The translations under genes and the position numbers were made by a program. 64,000 nt of DNA from CAMAUF01 sp046152925 (GTDB lineage Bacteria > Chloroflexota > Dehalococcoidia > Tepidiformales > Tepidiformaceae). Where the stretch lies: NCBI GenBank assembly GCA_046152925.1, contig JBJXFX010000058.1:1-64000 (forward strand), in the 5' to 3' direction. The notes below the pieces were generated by a model. It did no database searches, was not told the DNA's origin, and saw only the letters and a list, made by a program, of their open reading frames with translations. Each line of letters begins with the position of its first letter. Position 1 is the stretch's first letter. Positions 18,344-27,242 of this stretch are shown here, piece by piece.

Positions 18344-19240
18344 ATGACCGCGACCCGCTGCATGACCCTCGAAGAAGCTGCCACCCGCATGGCTGGCATG
18401 ATCACTCCCGAGGGCGTCGCCAAAGGCATAGCGCTCAAGCTGCGCCCCACCGACGTCGTCGTCTCGCCATACGGAAAATCCGGCACCACCTGGACCCAGC
18501 AGATCGTCCACACCCTGCGCACCCGCGGCGACATGGACTTCGACGACATTTCACGCGTCGTCCCCTGGATCGAGACATCACACGACCTCGGCATCGACCT
18601 CGAAGCAGAGCAGCGCGCCAACCCGCGCGCCTTCAAGAGCCACCTCAGCTGGGACGCGGTCCCCAAGGGCGGCAAGTACATCGTCCCCTTCCGGGAGCCC
18701 GGCGACGCGCTCTATTCGGCCTTCAAGTTCCAGGAGGGTTGGTTCATCGAGCCCGGCGCCGTGTCCCTCGACGAGTTTGCCGAAAAGCGCTTCCTCTCGC
18801 GCAAGGGCGGCCGCGATTACTGGACGCATCTGCTCTCCTGGTGGAGCCAACACGATAACCCCGACGTGATGCTCCTTACCTACGAGGGCATGAAGGCCGA
18901 CCTCCCCGGTGTCGTCCGCCGGATCGCCGCGTTCATCGGCGTCGCCCTCGACCCGGAGCTGGAGGCTTTAACCCTCGAACACGCCTCGCTTGGGTTCATG
19001 ACCACCTACAAGGACCGCTTCGACGACTCTCTCATGCGAGAACGGAGCGAGAGGGTCTGCGGCCTGCCGCCTGGCAGCGATTCGGCGAAGGTCCGTGAAG
19101 GCAAGGTGGGCTCCCGCGAGGTGCTCTCGTCCTACGTCCGCGCGGCCCTCGAGCAAACATGGCAGGAAGCCGTGACCTCCACCACCGGCTTCGCCGACTA
19201 CGCAGCCTTCGAGAAGGCCGTCCGCTCGACGACGCCGTGA
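18344..19240 (+). CDS. Sulfotransferase domain protein
   Basis: 298 aa. The 5'-phosphosulfate-binding loop YGKSGTTW (residues 43-50) and the 3'-phosphate region (YIVPFREPGDALYSAFKFQ, about 112-130) are those of PAPS-dependent sulfotransferases of the Sulfotransfer_1 family, which transfer sulfate from PAPS to hydroxyl or amine acceptors. The usual YPKSGTTW and RNPxD variants are here YGKSGTTW and REPGD, so activity is probable but not certain. AGGAG lies 7 nt before the ATG. It stands alone between the GntR island and the toxin-antitoxin pair; acceptor unknown. Confidence 0.85.
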   Translation: MTATRCMTLEEAATRMAGMITPEGVAKGIALKLRPTDVVVSPYGKSGTTWTQQIVHTLRTRGDMDFDDISRVVPWIETSHDLGIDLEAEQRANPRAFKSHLSWDAVPKGGKYIVPFREPGDALYSAFKFQEGWFIEPGAVSLDEFAEKRFLSRKGGRDYWTHLLSWWSQHDNPDVMLLTYEGMKADLPGVVRRIAAFIGVALDPELEALTLEHASLGFMTTYKDRFDDSLMRERSERVCGLPPGSDSAKVREGKVGSREVLSSYVRAALEQTWQEAVTSTTGFADYAAFEKAVRSTTP

Positions 19241-19337
19241 GCGCGACGCAACGCTGAGGCGACAATCACGGCCATGGAGCAGCGCTCTTCTGGGCCCGTC
19301 CACTTGTGGACCCCTTACGCGTGCGTTCGACGGGCGC

Positions 19338-19366
19338 TTGGCACATCGGTGATGCTGTGCTAAAGT
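19338..19366 (+). promoter_or_regulatory. Promoter of the antitoxin-toxin pair
   Basis: TTGGCA (19338-19343), a 17-nt spacer, and TAAAGT (19361-19366) preceded by TGC make a well-spaced sigma-70-like promoter with an extended -10. Predicted transcription start is near 19373, giving a leader of about 20 nt that contains GAGGAGG at 19381-19387. Confidence 0.6.
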
Positions 19367-19394
19367 GCGTGAAGTCGATCGAGGAGGTGCAGTG

Positions 19395-19691
19395 ATGGCT
19401 GAACAACGGATGACCGTCGTGTTCGACGATGAGGCTGTGGCGCGGCGCCTCCGCCTCTTCTCGGCCGAGCACGGGGTCTCAATGAAAGAGGTAATCCAGG
19501 ATGCGCTTCGCGCCTACCTGGGGCCTGATGTCGCCCAAGTCAAGAAGCAAGCGAAACCCTTCGATTGGGACGCCTACGACAAGTGGCAGGGCGAAGTCAG
19601 CGCGATGAACGACGAGCTGGAAGCCCCCAGGGAGTACGACTTCGGGTCGTTGCGGAAAACGCGGATGTTCGCCGAGAGGGACGACGCGTAA
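19395..19691 (+). CDS. RHH-type antitoxin-like DNA-binding protein
   Basis: 98 aa. The first 45 residues (MTVVFDDEAVARRLRLFSAEHGVSMKEVIQDALRAYL region) have the beta-strand plus two-helix pattern of ribbon-helix-helix proteins. The acidic, Arg-containing C-terminal half would wrap the toxin. GAGGAGG precedes the ATG by 7 nt. The stop codon overlaps the start of the downstream PIN-domain gene (TAATG), the classic antitoxin-first arrangement. Predicted to repress its own promoter. Confidence 0.72.
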   Translation: MAEQRMTVVFDDEAVARRLRLFSAEHGVSMKEVIQDALRAYLGPDVAQVKKQAKPFDWDAYDKWQGEVSAMNDELEAPREYDFGSLRKTRMFAERDDA

Positions 19692-20104
19692 TGGCGTGGG
19701 TCTTCTTGGATGCTTCGGCCATGATCCCGATGCAGCTGACCCGCGATCAGTGGCGGCGGGACCTGGATCGGGTGATGGCTGGCCTGCGCCGCGCGGGCCA
19801 GCCAGACTTCGTGACCTCAAACTGGACGCTCTATGAGGCGCTCGCCCAGGTCCGGCGGTCGTCGTTCCAGCTGGCGCGCGAGCTTCAGGATTGGGTCACG
19901 TTGACGGTGGCCGTGGCGCCGGTGAGGCCAGTGGTCGAGCGCGAGGCGTTGTCGCGCTTCCTCTCGCGTCCCGATCAGTCGGCTTCGGTGGTGGACCACG
20001 CGAGTCTGCTGGTGGCGCAGGAGTGGGACTGCGACGCGATCTTGTCGTTCGACGCCGACTTCATCCCGCTCATCCAGGGCACCGGTATGCGGCTGCTTCG
20101 CTGA
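19691..20104 (+). CDS. PIN domain protein, probable VapC-type toxin
   Basis: 137 aa. PIN-domain acidic residues are visible: Asp in FLDASA near residue 7, Glu in TLYEALAQV, and Asp residues in VVDHASLLVAQEWDCDAILSFDADF. PIN toxins are Mg-dependent ribonucleases cleaving tRNA or rRNA. The start overlaps the antitoxin stop by one base. The N-terminal MAWVFLDASAMIPM begins exactly as in VapC-like proteins, supporting this start over upstream in-frame codons. Confidence 0.78.
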   Translation: MAWVFLDASAMIPMQLTRDQWRRDLDRVMAGLRRAGQPDFVTSNWTLYEALAQVRRSSFQLARELQDWVTLTVAVAPVRPVVEREALSRFLSRPDQSASVVDHASLLVAQEWDCDAILSFDADFIPLIQGTGMRLLR

Positions 20105-20128
20105 GCGGTCGCGAACGACCCCGGCCGT

Positions 20129-20317
20129 CTACCACCAACCCACTTTGTACATCCATCCCTTCGTCTCGCGGCCCTTCGCTCCGGCCTCTTTCAGCCGCGA
20201 AAGGTGCTTCAGGCACAGGTTCACCGTCAGCCGTTCCCGCTCCTCGCCACGCCACTTGAGCACGGCGACCTCCTCGGCGGGCGGGTCGATGCACCAGAGA
20301 CAACGAGGTCGCGGCAT
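20129..20317 (-). CDS. Small Cys-rich protein (62 aa), unknown function
   Basis: 62 aa: CLWC near residues 6-9 and CLKH near 35-38 give a CxxC...CxxH pattern that could bind zinc, with a basic C-terminal half ending KVGWW. I do not recognise a family. The gene is supported by an extended -10-like TGCTACGGT whose hexamer ends exactly 6 nt before the ATG (20324-20329 on the plus strand), the leaderless arrangement found repeatedly in this window. Convergent with the PIN toxin gene, 24 nt apart. Confidence 0.6.
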   Translation of the reverse strand: MPRPRCLWCIDPPAEEVAVLKWRGEERERLTVNLCLKHLSRLKEAGAKGRETKGWMYKVGWW

Positions 20318-20359
20318 CCACGAACCGTAGCACCCTGCGGCGTCAGCGTCGCCCGCGGC

Positions 20360-21277
20360 TCAGAGCCTGGCGATTGCGTCTTCAATGAACCCCGTCAGGC
20401 CGGACTGGAGCAATTCGACCGTCAGGTCCGGCCGGCCGAGCTTCGGGTAGGCCGGCGCCCAAAGGTCGAGACCCGGGGCGGCCCGCAAGGCGGCGAACAG
20501 GTCCCACGCGGCCAGGGCGCTCAAGTCCCGGCCCGACGCCCGCGCGTAGGCGGCCGTGAACTGCTCGCGAATCTCGGTTCCCGCCGTCCAGGTCAGGTCG
20601 AGGCGCGAGATAGCGACATCCTGGAGGGGGTCGCCGATGAGGCAGTCTTCCCAATCGAGCACGGCCACCAGCCGCCCATCCCGGACGAGCAGATTTCCGG
20701 GCCAGAAGTCACCGTGCAACAGTCGCCGGTCGTGAATTGGCACTGGCGGATGCGCGGCCAGGATGGCACGGACGCGGTCCGCCTCCGCGGTCGGCGGCGT
20801 CTCACGCCACCAAGCGGGCGGCTCCAGCTGCTCCCCCGCCGGCGAGCGCTGGACAACATCGAGGCCCGCCAGGGGGATCGCGTGGATCCGCGCCAGTATC
20901 GCCGCGAGCTCATCCACGACGCCCGCCAGGACGCCGGGCGTGATCGGCGCCGCGCCTTGCACAAAGCCGGTCACGAACGCGGCGGGCCCGTCCGCGTCGT
21001 CGACACACATGATCGGCTCGGCGACCGGGATCCCGGCTCGTGCCGCCGCTTGGTAGACCGCCCATTCCGCGCCGACACGCGCCGGGTCCGCTCCCCAGTA
21101 ACTCCCCGGGCCGCGCCGCCGCACGACGACCTCACGCCTCTCTCCGCGGAGCGCCACCCGCACCCGAGAAACCTCCGCCGAGACACCGCCTCCCAGCGGC
21201 TCCGCGCCCTCGACCATCGCCCCCGGCCCAAGGGCCGACCGGATCACATCCTCGACGGAGAGGGACCCGCGGCTCAC
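20360..21277 (-). CDS. Aminoglycoside-phosphotransferase-like (APH family) kinase
   Basis: 305 aa with a protein-kinase-like fold. Catalytic loop LLHGDFWPGNLLV supplies the HGDxxxxN motif and AVLDWEDCLIGDP the Mg-binding Asp. Family members phosphorylate antibiotics, choline, fructosamines, homoserine and other small molecules; this one has no feature that reveals its substrate, and calling it a resistance gene would be unjustified. GTG start overlaps the upstream LmbE-type gene stop by 4 nt, so the two are co-translated. Confidence 0.8.
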   Translation of the reverse strand: MSRGSLSVEDVIRSALGPGAMVEGAEPLGGGVSAEVSRVRVALRGERREVVVRRRGPGSYWGADPARVGAEWAVYQAAARAGIPVAEPIMCVDDADGPAAFVTGFVQGAAPITPGVLAGVVDELAAILARIHAIPLAGLDVVQRSPAGEQLEPPAWWRETPPTAEADRVRAILAAHPPVPIHDRRLLHGDFWPGNLLVRDGRLVAVLDWEDCLIGDPLQDVAISRLDLTWTAGTEIREQFTAAYARASGRDLSALAAWDLFAALRAAPGLDLWAPAYPKLGRPDLTVELLQSGLTGFIEDAIARL

Positions 21278-22023
21278 GAGTGCTCGCCTTGGACCTCATC
21301 GAACGGCGTGTCAAGCGTGATCACGCGGAACGCCTCACCGAACTCGAAGTCCCTCCCAGCCGCGCCCCAGCGGCCCATCTGAAGCGCCATCTCGACCGCA
21401 TCCGCCCCAAGTTGGCTCGGATGGGCGAGCAGCGCCGCCTGCTTCGCCGCGATCGTCTCCGAGATATCGACCCGCACTTGCGAGTGTTGGTCATCGCTCG
21501 CGAGCCAGATCTGGCGCACCTTCCACGGCTCGTAACCATCGACCAGCAACTCCGGAAACGTGAGCCGGTCGCGCGCACTCGGGAAGATCGCGTCGATCGT
21601 GGCGTCGCCGGTGGCCCGGTGGTCGGGGTGGTTTGGATAGCTGTCACCGAAGAACCGCTGGCTTGGGTCGAACGTGATGACCACCTCGGGCTTCCACTTC
21701 CGGATCACCCTCGTGATTTCGCGCCGCACGTCAAGCGTGTGGACCAGGTAGCCGTCCGGGAATCCAAGAAACTCGAAGTGCTTCACGCCGAGAATGGCCC
21801 CCGCGGCCCGCTGCTCGGCCTCCCTGATCTCCGCCAGCCGTGTCGATGTCATGTCCGGGTCGTCGCTGCCCTTGTTGCCATTCGTCACGAGGACGTACGT
21901 GACTTCGCAGCCGGCCTTGGCCCACTTTGCCACGGTCCCGGCGCACATGAACTCCGCGTCATCGGGGTGAGCCACCACCACCATCGCCGATCCCGGCGAG
22001 AACGAGTCGAGCTTGTGGGCCAT
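21274..22023 (-). CDS. PIG-L/LmbE family deacetylase
   Basis: 249 aa zinc-dependent N-acetyl-hydrolase fold. First metal motif AHPDDAE at 18-24, second in YPNHPDHRATGDA. The family includes GlcNAc-Ins (MshB), GlcNAc-malate (BshB) and GlcNAc-PI deacetylases, so a role in thiol or glycoconjugate synthesis is possible; no partner gene of those pathways is adjacent. The ATG at 22023 with GGAGGAA upstream begins the conserved domain; an in-frame extension to 22101 is not supported. Paired with the APH-like kinase. Confidence 0.87.
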   Translation of the reverse strand: MAHKLDSFSPGSAMVVVAHPDDAEFMCAGTVAKWAKAGCEVTYVLVTNGNKGSDDPDMTSTRLAEIREAEQRAAGAILGVKHFEFLGFPDGYLVHTLDVRREITRVIRKWKPEVVITFDPSQRFFGDSYPNHPDHRATGDATIDAIFPSARDRLTFPELLVDGYEPWKVRQIWLASDDQHSQVRVDISETIAAKQAALLAHPSQLGADAVEMALQMGRWGAAGRDFEFGEAFRVITLDTPFDEVQGEHS

Positions 22024-22136
22024 TGCTTCCTCCGCGACTGTCGTGCGCCTCAACTGTGGCGGACGCGCCCGAGATGCGCCACGGCCCCTGAACGTGGCCA
22101 ATCCGGCTGAACCCGTATCATGGGCGCGCCGGGGCC

Positions 22137-22976
22137 ATGCCCTGCGGTCGCACGCCGATGCCGAATTTCGACAACCTGGTCGACATCTTCCGCGAGTTCA
22201 CGTGGAGCAGCCTGGTCGAGGTCGCGCTCCTCGCGATCCTGATCTTCGCGACCCTGCGCGTCCTTTCTGGAACGCGCGCCATGACGACCCTTCGCGGTGG
22301 TATCGCCCTCGTCCTGCTCGCCGTGATCGTCGGCCGCACCTTCGACCTCGGCGTCATCAACTACCTCGTGGAACACTCGTTTACGGCGCTGCTCGTTGGG
22401 GCGGCCATCGTCTTCCAGCCAGAAATTCGGCGCGGGCTCGACCGTGTCGGCCGCACCGGCGTCCAGGGCCGTTCCAGGGCGCGCGCCTACCAACAGACAA
22501 TCGCCGCGATCGTCGAGGCCTCATCCCGGATGTCCGCGGACCGGCATGGCGGCCTCTTCGTCGTCGAGCGCAGCACAGGGCTCCAAGATGTCATCGAAAC
22601 GGGCGTACCGGTCGATGCCCGCGTCTCGCCGGAGTTGTTGACGGGCATCTTCTATCCCAACTCCCCACTCCACGACATGGCCGTCGTGCTGCGCGATGCC
22701 CGCGTCGTCGCCGCTGGCTGCGTGCTCCCGCTCGCCGACCTCGGCCCCAGCGACCGCGCCCTGGGCACCCGCCACCGCGCCGCGATCGGCATCACCGAGC
22801 AAACCGACGCCCTGACGGTTGTCGTCTCCGAGGAAACTGGCGACATCAGCATCGGCCTCGCGGGCCGCCTCACCATCGTGGCCGATTCCCGCCGCCTCAG
22901 GGCCGTCCTCGAATGGCTGCTGGATGGCGGACAGCCCGTCAGCAGCGGGCTCGACCTCGCGGAGCAAGCCCGATGA
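22137..22976 (+). CDS. cdaA: Diadenylate cyclase (CdaA/DacA-type)
   Basis: 279 aa. Makes the second messenger c-di-AMP from ATP at the membrane. Three hydrophobic N-terminal segments (about 23-95) are followed by the DAC domain with GTRHRAAIGITE (about 210-221). The first catalytic motif, normally DGA, reads DMA here (Asp180-Met181-Ala182 in SPLHDMAVV); the catalytic Asp is kept. A -10-like TATCAT lies at 22116-22121, giving a leader of about 9 nt; a second ATG at 22158 is a possible alternative start. The downstream ybbR-like gene overlaps by 4 nt, the standard cdaA-cdaR arrangement. Confidence 0.9.
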   Translation: MPCGRTPMPNFDNLVDIFREFTWSSLVEVALLAILIFATLRVLSGTRAMTTLRGGIALVLLAVIVGRTFDLGVINYLVEHSFTALLVGAAIVFQPEIRRGLDRVGRTGVQGRSRARAYQQTIAAIVEASSRMSADRHGGLFVVERSTGLQDVIETGVPVDARVSPELLTGIFYPNSPLHDMAVVLRDARVVAAGCVLPLADLGPSDRALGTRHRAAIGITEQTDALTVVVSEETGDISIGLAGRLTIVADSRRLRAVLEWLLDGGQPVSSGLDLAEQAR

Positions 22977-24283
22977 GGCGGCGGCGCGGCCCCACCGCGT
23001 GGCTCCGTGCGGCCGCCTCCGCGGTCCGCAAGACAGGCGCCGAGCTCGGCGCCCACTGGGGGCTCGCCCTCGTCAGCATCGTCGCAGCCCTCGCCGTCTG
23101 GGCCACCGTCCAAGACACCGACAACCCGCGCGTCGAAGGCTTCGCCCCCGCAACTGGCGGCGTCAGCGTCCGCGCGCTCAACGTCCCCGATGACTTCCAG
23201 GTCGGCGACCTCCAAACTGTCCGCGTCCGGGTCGACGCCCGGAAAAACGACCTCCAATCGCTCCGGCCGGACGACTTCGAGGCGGAAGTCGATGTCACCG
23301 GCGTCAACCCCGGGGCGACCGAGGGCGTGCCACGTCCGGTGACCGTCCAGTCGCGACGCAGCGGCGTGCGCGTCCTCGGCGTCGAGCCCGCCCAAATCCC
23401 CGTGATCCTCGTGCCTGTCACCGAAAAAGACGTCGCGGTCAACGTCCGCGTCGTCGGCCAGCCGCCAGCCGGGTACGAGGCCGAAGGCGCGCCAAGCGTC
23501 GACCCGGCCATCGTCACCGTCCGGGGCCGCAGGGAGCTCGTCGAAAGCGTCGCCTCCGTTGATGTCGACGTGAACCTCGCTGCGGCGCGCGACGACACCT
23601 TCGAGACCGACGCCGAGCTCGTCGCCCGCACCTCGGACGGCAACATCGTGCGCGTCCAGCTCTCGTCCACCCGCGCGCGGGTCGCCTTCCGCGTCACGCA
23701 AGTCTTCTCCCAGCGGACGCTCGGCATCGGGCCGGTGCTCACGGGTCAGCCCGCGCCCGGCTACGTAGTCACCTCGGTGACGATCGACCCGCCATCGGTC
23801 CAACTGACCGGCCCGAAGATCATCGTCGATGGCTTGCGCGGCCCGCTCACCTTGGAACGGCACGACCTCACGGGCGCTCAACGGAGCATCGTCGTCACCA
23901 AGGCGATCGATCGCCCATCCAACGTCTCGCTCGACCGGCAAACCGCCGTCCTCCGCATCGACATTCAGCCGATTGATTGCTCCGCCGGTGCGACCGCCGG
24001 CGGCTGCCAAGGAGCCACGTTTTATGTCGCGCCAGAGATCGGGCCCTCGCCCCCCGGCCTTGCGGTCGAGCCCGCCGTCCTCACCGTCCAGGTCCGGGTC
24101 AGCGGCCCGCTGCCCCTTCTCGCGACGCTGAAGCCGGCCGACCTAAAAGCGACCGTCACCCTCACCGGAGCAACTGCGGGCACGAGGGAGTACGCTGTGA
24201 AGGTAACAGCCCCGGCCGGGATCAGGGTCGATTCCGCCGAGCCCGTCGTCCTCACCCTCCGCCCCGCAGTGATCGTGCCATGA
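22973..24283 (+). CDS. YbbR-domain protein (CdaR-like c-di-AMP synthesis regulator)
   Basis: 436 aa. One N-terminal transmembrane segment (WGLALVSIVAALAVWATV, about 29-46) is followed by an extracytoplasmic stretch of about four YbbR-type beta repeats (RVVGQPPAGYEAEGAPSVDP; VLTGQPAPGYVVTSVTIDPP are typical repeat openings). CdaR proteins bind and modulate CdaA. The ATG overlaps the cdaA stop (ATGA), and the der start overlaps this gene's stop in the same way. A Cys pair in DCSAGATAGGCQ may form a disulfide. Confidence 0.85.
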   Translation: MRRRRGPTAWLRAAASAVRKTGAELGAHWGLALVSIVAALAVWATVQDTDNPRVEGFAPATGGVSVRALNVPDDFQVGDLQTVRVRVDARKNDLQSLRPDDFEAEVDVTGVNPGATEGVPRPVTVQSRRSGVRVLGVEPAQIPVILVPVTEKDVAVNVRVVGQPPAGYEAEGAPSVDPAIVTVRGRRELVESVASVDVDVNLAAARDDTFETDAELVARTSDGNIVRVQLSSTRARVAFRVTQVFSQRTLGIGPVLTGQPAPGYVVTSVTIDPPSVQLTGPKIIVDGLRGPLTLERHDLTGAQRSIVVTKAIDRPSNVSLDRQTAVLRIDIQPIDCSAGATAGGCQGATFYVAPEIGPSPPGLAVEPAVLTVQVRVSGPLPLLATLKPADLKATVTLTGATAGTREYAVKVTAPAGIRVDSAEPVVLTLRPAVIVP

Positions 24284-25617
24284 CCGAAACCCTTCCCCGC
24301 GTCGCTATCGTTGGCCGCCCGAACGTCGGCAAGTCGTCCATCTTCAACCGCGTGCTCGGCCAGCGCCGCGCCATCGTCGAAGACGAGCCGGGCACCACCC
24401 GTGACCGCCTCGAAGCCGACGTCGAGTGGCAAGATCGGCGCTTCCGCTTGGTCGATACCGGCGGCTTTGAAACCGACGCTGAAAACCCCTTCGCCGGCCC
24501 AATCGTCGAACAAATCCGGATCGCGATCGCGGAGTCTGCCGTCGTCGTCCTCGTCATCGACGCCCGCGACGGGCTCACGGCGAGCGACTACGACATCGCC
24601 GACGCCGTCCGCCGCTCCGGCAAGCCCTCGATCATGGTCGCCAACAAGGCGGACAACGAAAAACGCGAGATGCAGGGCGCCGCCGAGGCCGGCATCCTCG
24701 GCTTTGGCGAGCCAATCCCGGTCAGCGCACTCCACGGCGTCAACGTCGGCTGGATGCTCGACGAGATCGCAGCCTCGCTCCCCGAAGCCGGCCTGACCGA
24801 AGAGTCCGACCGCATCCGCGTCGCGATCGTCGGCCGCCCGAACGTCGGCAAGTCCATGCTCGTGAACGCCCTCCTCGGCGAAGACCGCGTCATCGTCAGT
24901 GAGGTGGCCGGGACCACGCGCGACGCCATCGACTCCGAGCTCGATACGCCCGAAGGCAGCTTCCTCCTTGTCGATACGGCCGGCGTCCGACGCCGGGGCA
25001 AGCTCGGCCTCGGCGTCGAGCTCCACTCCGTGATGCGGACGCGGAACGCCGTCGATCGCGCCGATGTCGTCGTGCTCGTCGTCGACGGCCAGGAGGGCCT
25101 CACGGCCCAGGACACCCATGTCGCCGGCCTCGCCCTCGATGCCTCTCGCGGCCTGATCGTCGCGGTCAACAAGATCGACCTCTGGGAAGACCCCGAAGAG
25201 CGGCGCAGCTGGGCTCAACATCAGCTCCAGACGCGCCTCTCCTTCGCGCCCTGGGCCCTGTTCACGTTCGTCTCCGCCCTGGAGCGCCGCGGCCTTGGCG
25301 AGCTCCTGGACCTCTCGCGGACCGTCGCCGAGGCGCGCAACCGCCGCGTCCCGACGCCCGAACTCAACGCGCTGCTCGCGCGCGCCGTCCGCCAGCACAT
25401 GCCGCCGGTCGTCCATAGCAAGCGCTTTAAGCTCTTTTATGCAACGCAGGCGGGCGTCGAGCCGCCACAGTTCGTCCTCTTCGTCAACGACCCCGAAATC
25501 CTCCACTTCAGCTACAAGCGGTACCTCGAACGCACGCTCCGCGACCAATACGACTTCGAAGGCACCGCGATCAAGCTCACCTTCCGTGGGCGCTCCGAGG
25601 AGCAAGCGCGGCGATGA
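24280..25617 (+). CDS. der: Ribosome-biogenesis GTPase Der (EngA)
   Basis: 445 aa with two tandem G domains and a C-terminal KH-like domain, essential for 50S assembly. Walker A GRPNVGKS occurs at 12-19 and again near 184-191; the G3 motifs DTGG and DTAG and NKAD/NKID motifs are present in each domain. The ATG at 24280 overlaps the ybbR stop by 4 nt, and plsY overlaps its stop by 4 nt. An upstream in-frame extension lies inside ybbR and is rejected. Confidence 0.96.
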   Translation: MTETLPRVAIVGRPNVGKSSIFNRVLGQRRAIVEDEPGTTRDRLEADVEWQDRRFRLVDTGGFETDAENPFAGPIVEQIRIAIAESAVVVLVIDARDGLTASDYDIADAVRRSGKPSIMVANKADNEKREMQGAAEAGILGFGEPIPVSALHGVNVGWMLDEIAASLPEAGLTEESDRIRVAIVGRPNVGKSMLVNALLGEDRVIVSEVAGTTRDAIDSELDTPEGSFLLVDTAGVRRRGKLGLGVELHSVMRTRNAVDRADVVVLVVDGQEGLTAQDTHVAGLALDASRGLIVAVNKIDLWEDPEERRSWAQHQLQTRLSFAPWALFTFVSALERRGLGELLDLSRTVAEARNRRVPTPELNALLARAVRQHMPPVVHSKRFKLFYATQAGVEPPQFVLFVNDPEILHFSYKRYLERTLRDQYDFEGTAIKLTFRGRSEEQARR

Positions 25618-26240
25618 TCGCCGAGTACGCCGCTAACCTGACGTTCGGCTACCTGCTTGGTTCCGTCCCGGCGGGCCTAGTGATCGGCTATCTCTGGCTC
25701 CGCAAGGACATCCGGACCATGGGCAGCGGCAAGACAGGTACGACCAACGTCCTCCGCACCGCCGGACGCGTCGCCGCCCTCCTCACCGTGCTCCTGGACC
25801 CCCTGAAAGGGCTCGCACCGGCCCTCGTCGGCCGCTTCGTGTTCGATGACCAAGGCGTCGCCGCCGCTGGCGCCGCCGCTGCTATCGCGGGCCACGTCTG
25901 GCCCGTGTTCGCTGGCTTCCGCGGGGGCCGTGGGGTCGCCACCGCCTTTGGCGGGGCGCTCGGCCTCTTCCCCTTGTGGGCCCCGTTGTTCCTCTTGGCC
26001 GCGGGGGTGGTCCTCGCCGTTTCGCGGTATGTTTCGCTCATGTCGGTCCTTGGCATGGCCATCGGCGGGACATCAGTCGTCGTCCTCGCCATTGCGGGCG
26101 TGGAGCCGTGGGCGTCCGCGGCCTTCGCGATCTTCGCCGTCGCCTTGGTCGAATACATGCACATCCCCAACATCAGGCGCCTCCTCGCCGGGACCGAACC
26201 CAAGATCGGGCGTGGCGGCGACCGCACGGCATCCGGTTGA
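25614..26240 (+). CDS. plsY: Glycerol-3-phosphate acyltransferase PlsY
   Basis: 208 aa membrane enzyme transferring the acyl group of acyl-phosphate to glycerol-3-phosphate, the first step of phospholipid synthesis. Family motifs: GSVPAG near 16-21, GSGKTGTTNVLRTAG near 37-51 (most PlsY have Asn where this one has Lys), DPLKG, and GHVWPVFAGFRGGRGVAT near 93-110. Five or more hydrophobic segments. It overlaps der by 4 nt and is followed by gpsA, which makes its substrate. Confidence 0.92.
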   Translation: MIAEYAANLTFGYLLGSVPAGLVIGYLWLRKDIRTMGSGKTGTTNVLRTAGRVAALLTVLLDPLKGLAPALVGRFVFDDQGVAAAGAAAAIAGHVWPVFAGFRGGRGVATAFGGALGLFPLWAPLFLLAAGVVLAVSRYVSLMSVLGMAIGGTSVVVLAIAGVEPWASAAFAIFAVALVEYMHIPNIRRLLAGTEPKIGRGGDRTASG

Positions 26241-26241
26241 G

Positions 26242-27225
26242 ATGGGCACCATCGGCGTCCTCGGCGCGACCTCCTGGGGCACGACCCTCGCCTGGCTCCT
26301 CGCGGCCAATGGCCACGCGGTCAAGCTGCTCTGTCGCACGCCCGAAGAGGCGGAGTCCGTCGATCGCCTCCGCGGCATCGCCCGCCTGCCCGAAGTCCAC
26401 CTCCCCGCGAACGCCGCCGCCGCGCTCGCCGCCACTCCAGGGCCCCTCGATGGCTGCGTCCTCGCCGTGCCAGCCCAAACGCTCGCCACCAACCTCGCGG
26501 ACTGCGGCCTCGACCGCGCCACGCCCGTCGTCAACGCCGCGAAGGGCATCGAGCTCGCCACCGGCCGCCGCCCCAGCGAAGTGATCGCCGCCGCCGGCTG
26601 GTCTCCCCGCGCGATCGCGATCGTGTCCGGCCCAAACCTCGCGCACGAAGTCGCGAAGGGTCAGCCGGCCGCGGCCGTCGTTGCCTCCACTTCCATGGAG
26701 ACCGCCCTTTGGTGGCAGCACGCGCTCTCCGGGCCGACCTTTCGCTGCTATCGCTCCACCGACGTCATCGGCGTCGAGCTCGGAGCAGCGTCGAAGAACG
26801 TCATCGCCATTGCGGCCGGGGCGGCGCTCGGGATGGGCTTCGGGGCGAACACGATGTCCTCGCTGATTACGCGGGGTCTGGCGGAGATGACGCGGCTCGT
26901 TGTGGCCGCTGGCGGTGACGCCGAGACGATGCGTGGCCTCGCCGGCCTCGGCGACCTTACGGCCACCTGCTTCTCCACCTTGAGCAGGAACAACCGGCTC
27001 GGCTCGCTCCTCGCCAAGGGGCGCACCACCCAGGAGGCCATCCGCGAGATCGGCGAAACCGTGGAGGGCGCGGCGACCGCGCCCGCCCTCGCCGCCATGG
27101 CCCGCCACCACCAGGTTGAGCTCCCGATCACCGCCGAAGTCGCCGCCGTCATCGCTGGCGAACGGACCGTCGGCGAAGCGATGGTCCGGCTCCTTTCCCG
27201 CGACCTCACGATCGAATCGGCCTAG
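26242..27225 (+). CDS. gpsA: NAD(P)-dependent glycerol-3-phosphate dehydrogenase
   Basis: 327 aa. Reduces dihydroxyacetone phosphate to sn-glycerol-3-phosphate. The Rossmann motif is GVLGATSWGTTLAWLLA (canonical GAGSWGTALA, here GATSWGTTLA). Further motifs: VNAAKGIE, VSGPNLAHEV, ELGAASKNVIAIAAG (catalytic Lys), and GLAGLGDLTATC. ATG lies one base after the plsY stop, so substrate-producing and substrate-using genes are coupled. Confidence 0.93.
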   Translation: MGTIGVLGATSWGTTLAWLLAANGHAVKLLCRTPEEAESVDRLRGIARLPEVHLPANAAAALAATPGPLDGCVLAVPAQTLATNLADCGLDRATPVVNAAKGIELATGRRPSEVIAAAGWSPRAIAIVSGPNLAHEVAKGQPAAAVVASTSMETALWWQHALSGPTFRCYRSTDVIGVELGAASKNVIAIAAGAALGMGFGANTMSSLITRGLAEMTRLVVAAGGDAETMRGLAGLGDLTATCFSTLSRNNRLGSLLAKGRTTQEAIREIGETVEGAATAPALAAMARHHQVELPITAEVAAVIAGERTVGEAMVRLLSRDLTIESA

Positions 27226-27242
27226 CGCTCTACACTACGCCC

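Noticed and set aside
20360..21277. Antibiotic-resistance aminoglycoside phosphotransferase
   Set aside because: Only the general APH fold is visible; nothing indicates an antibiotic substrate.
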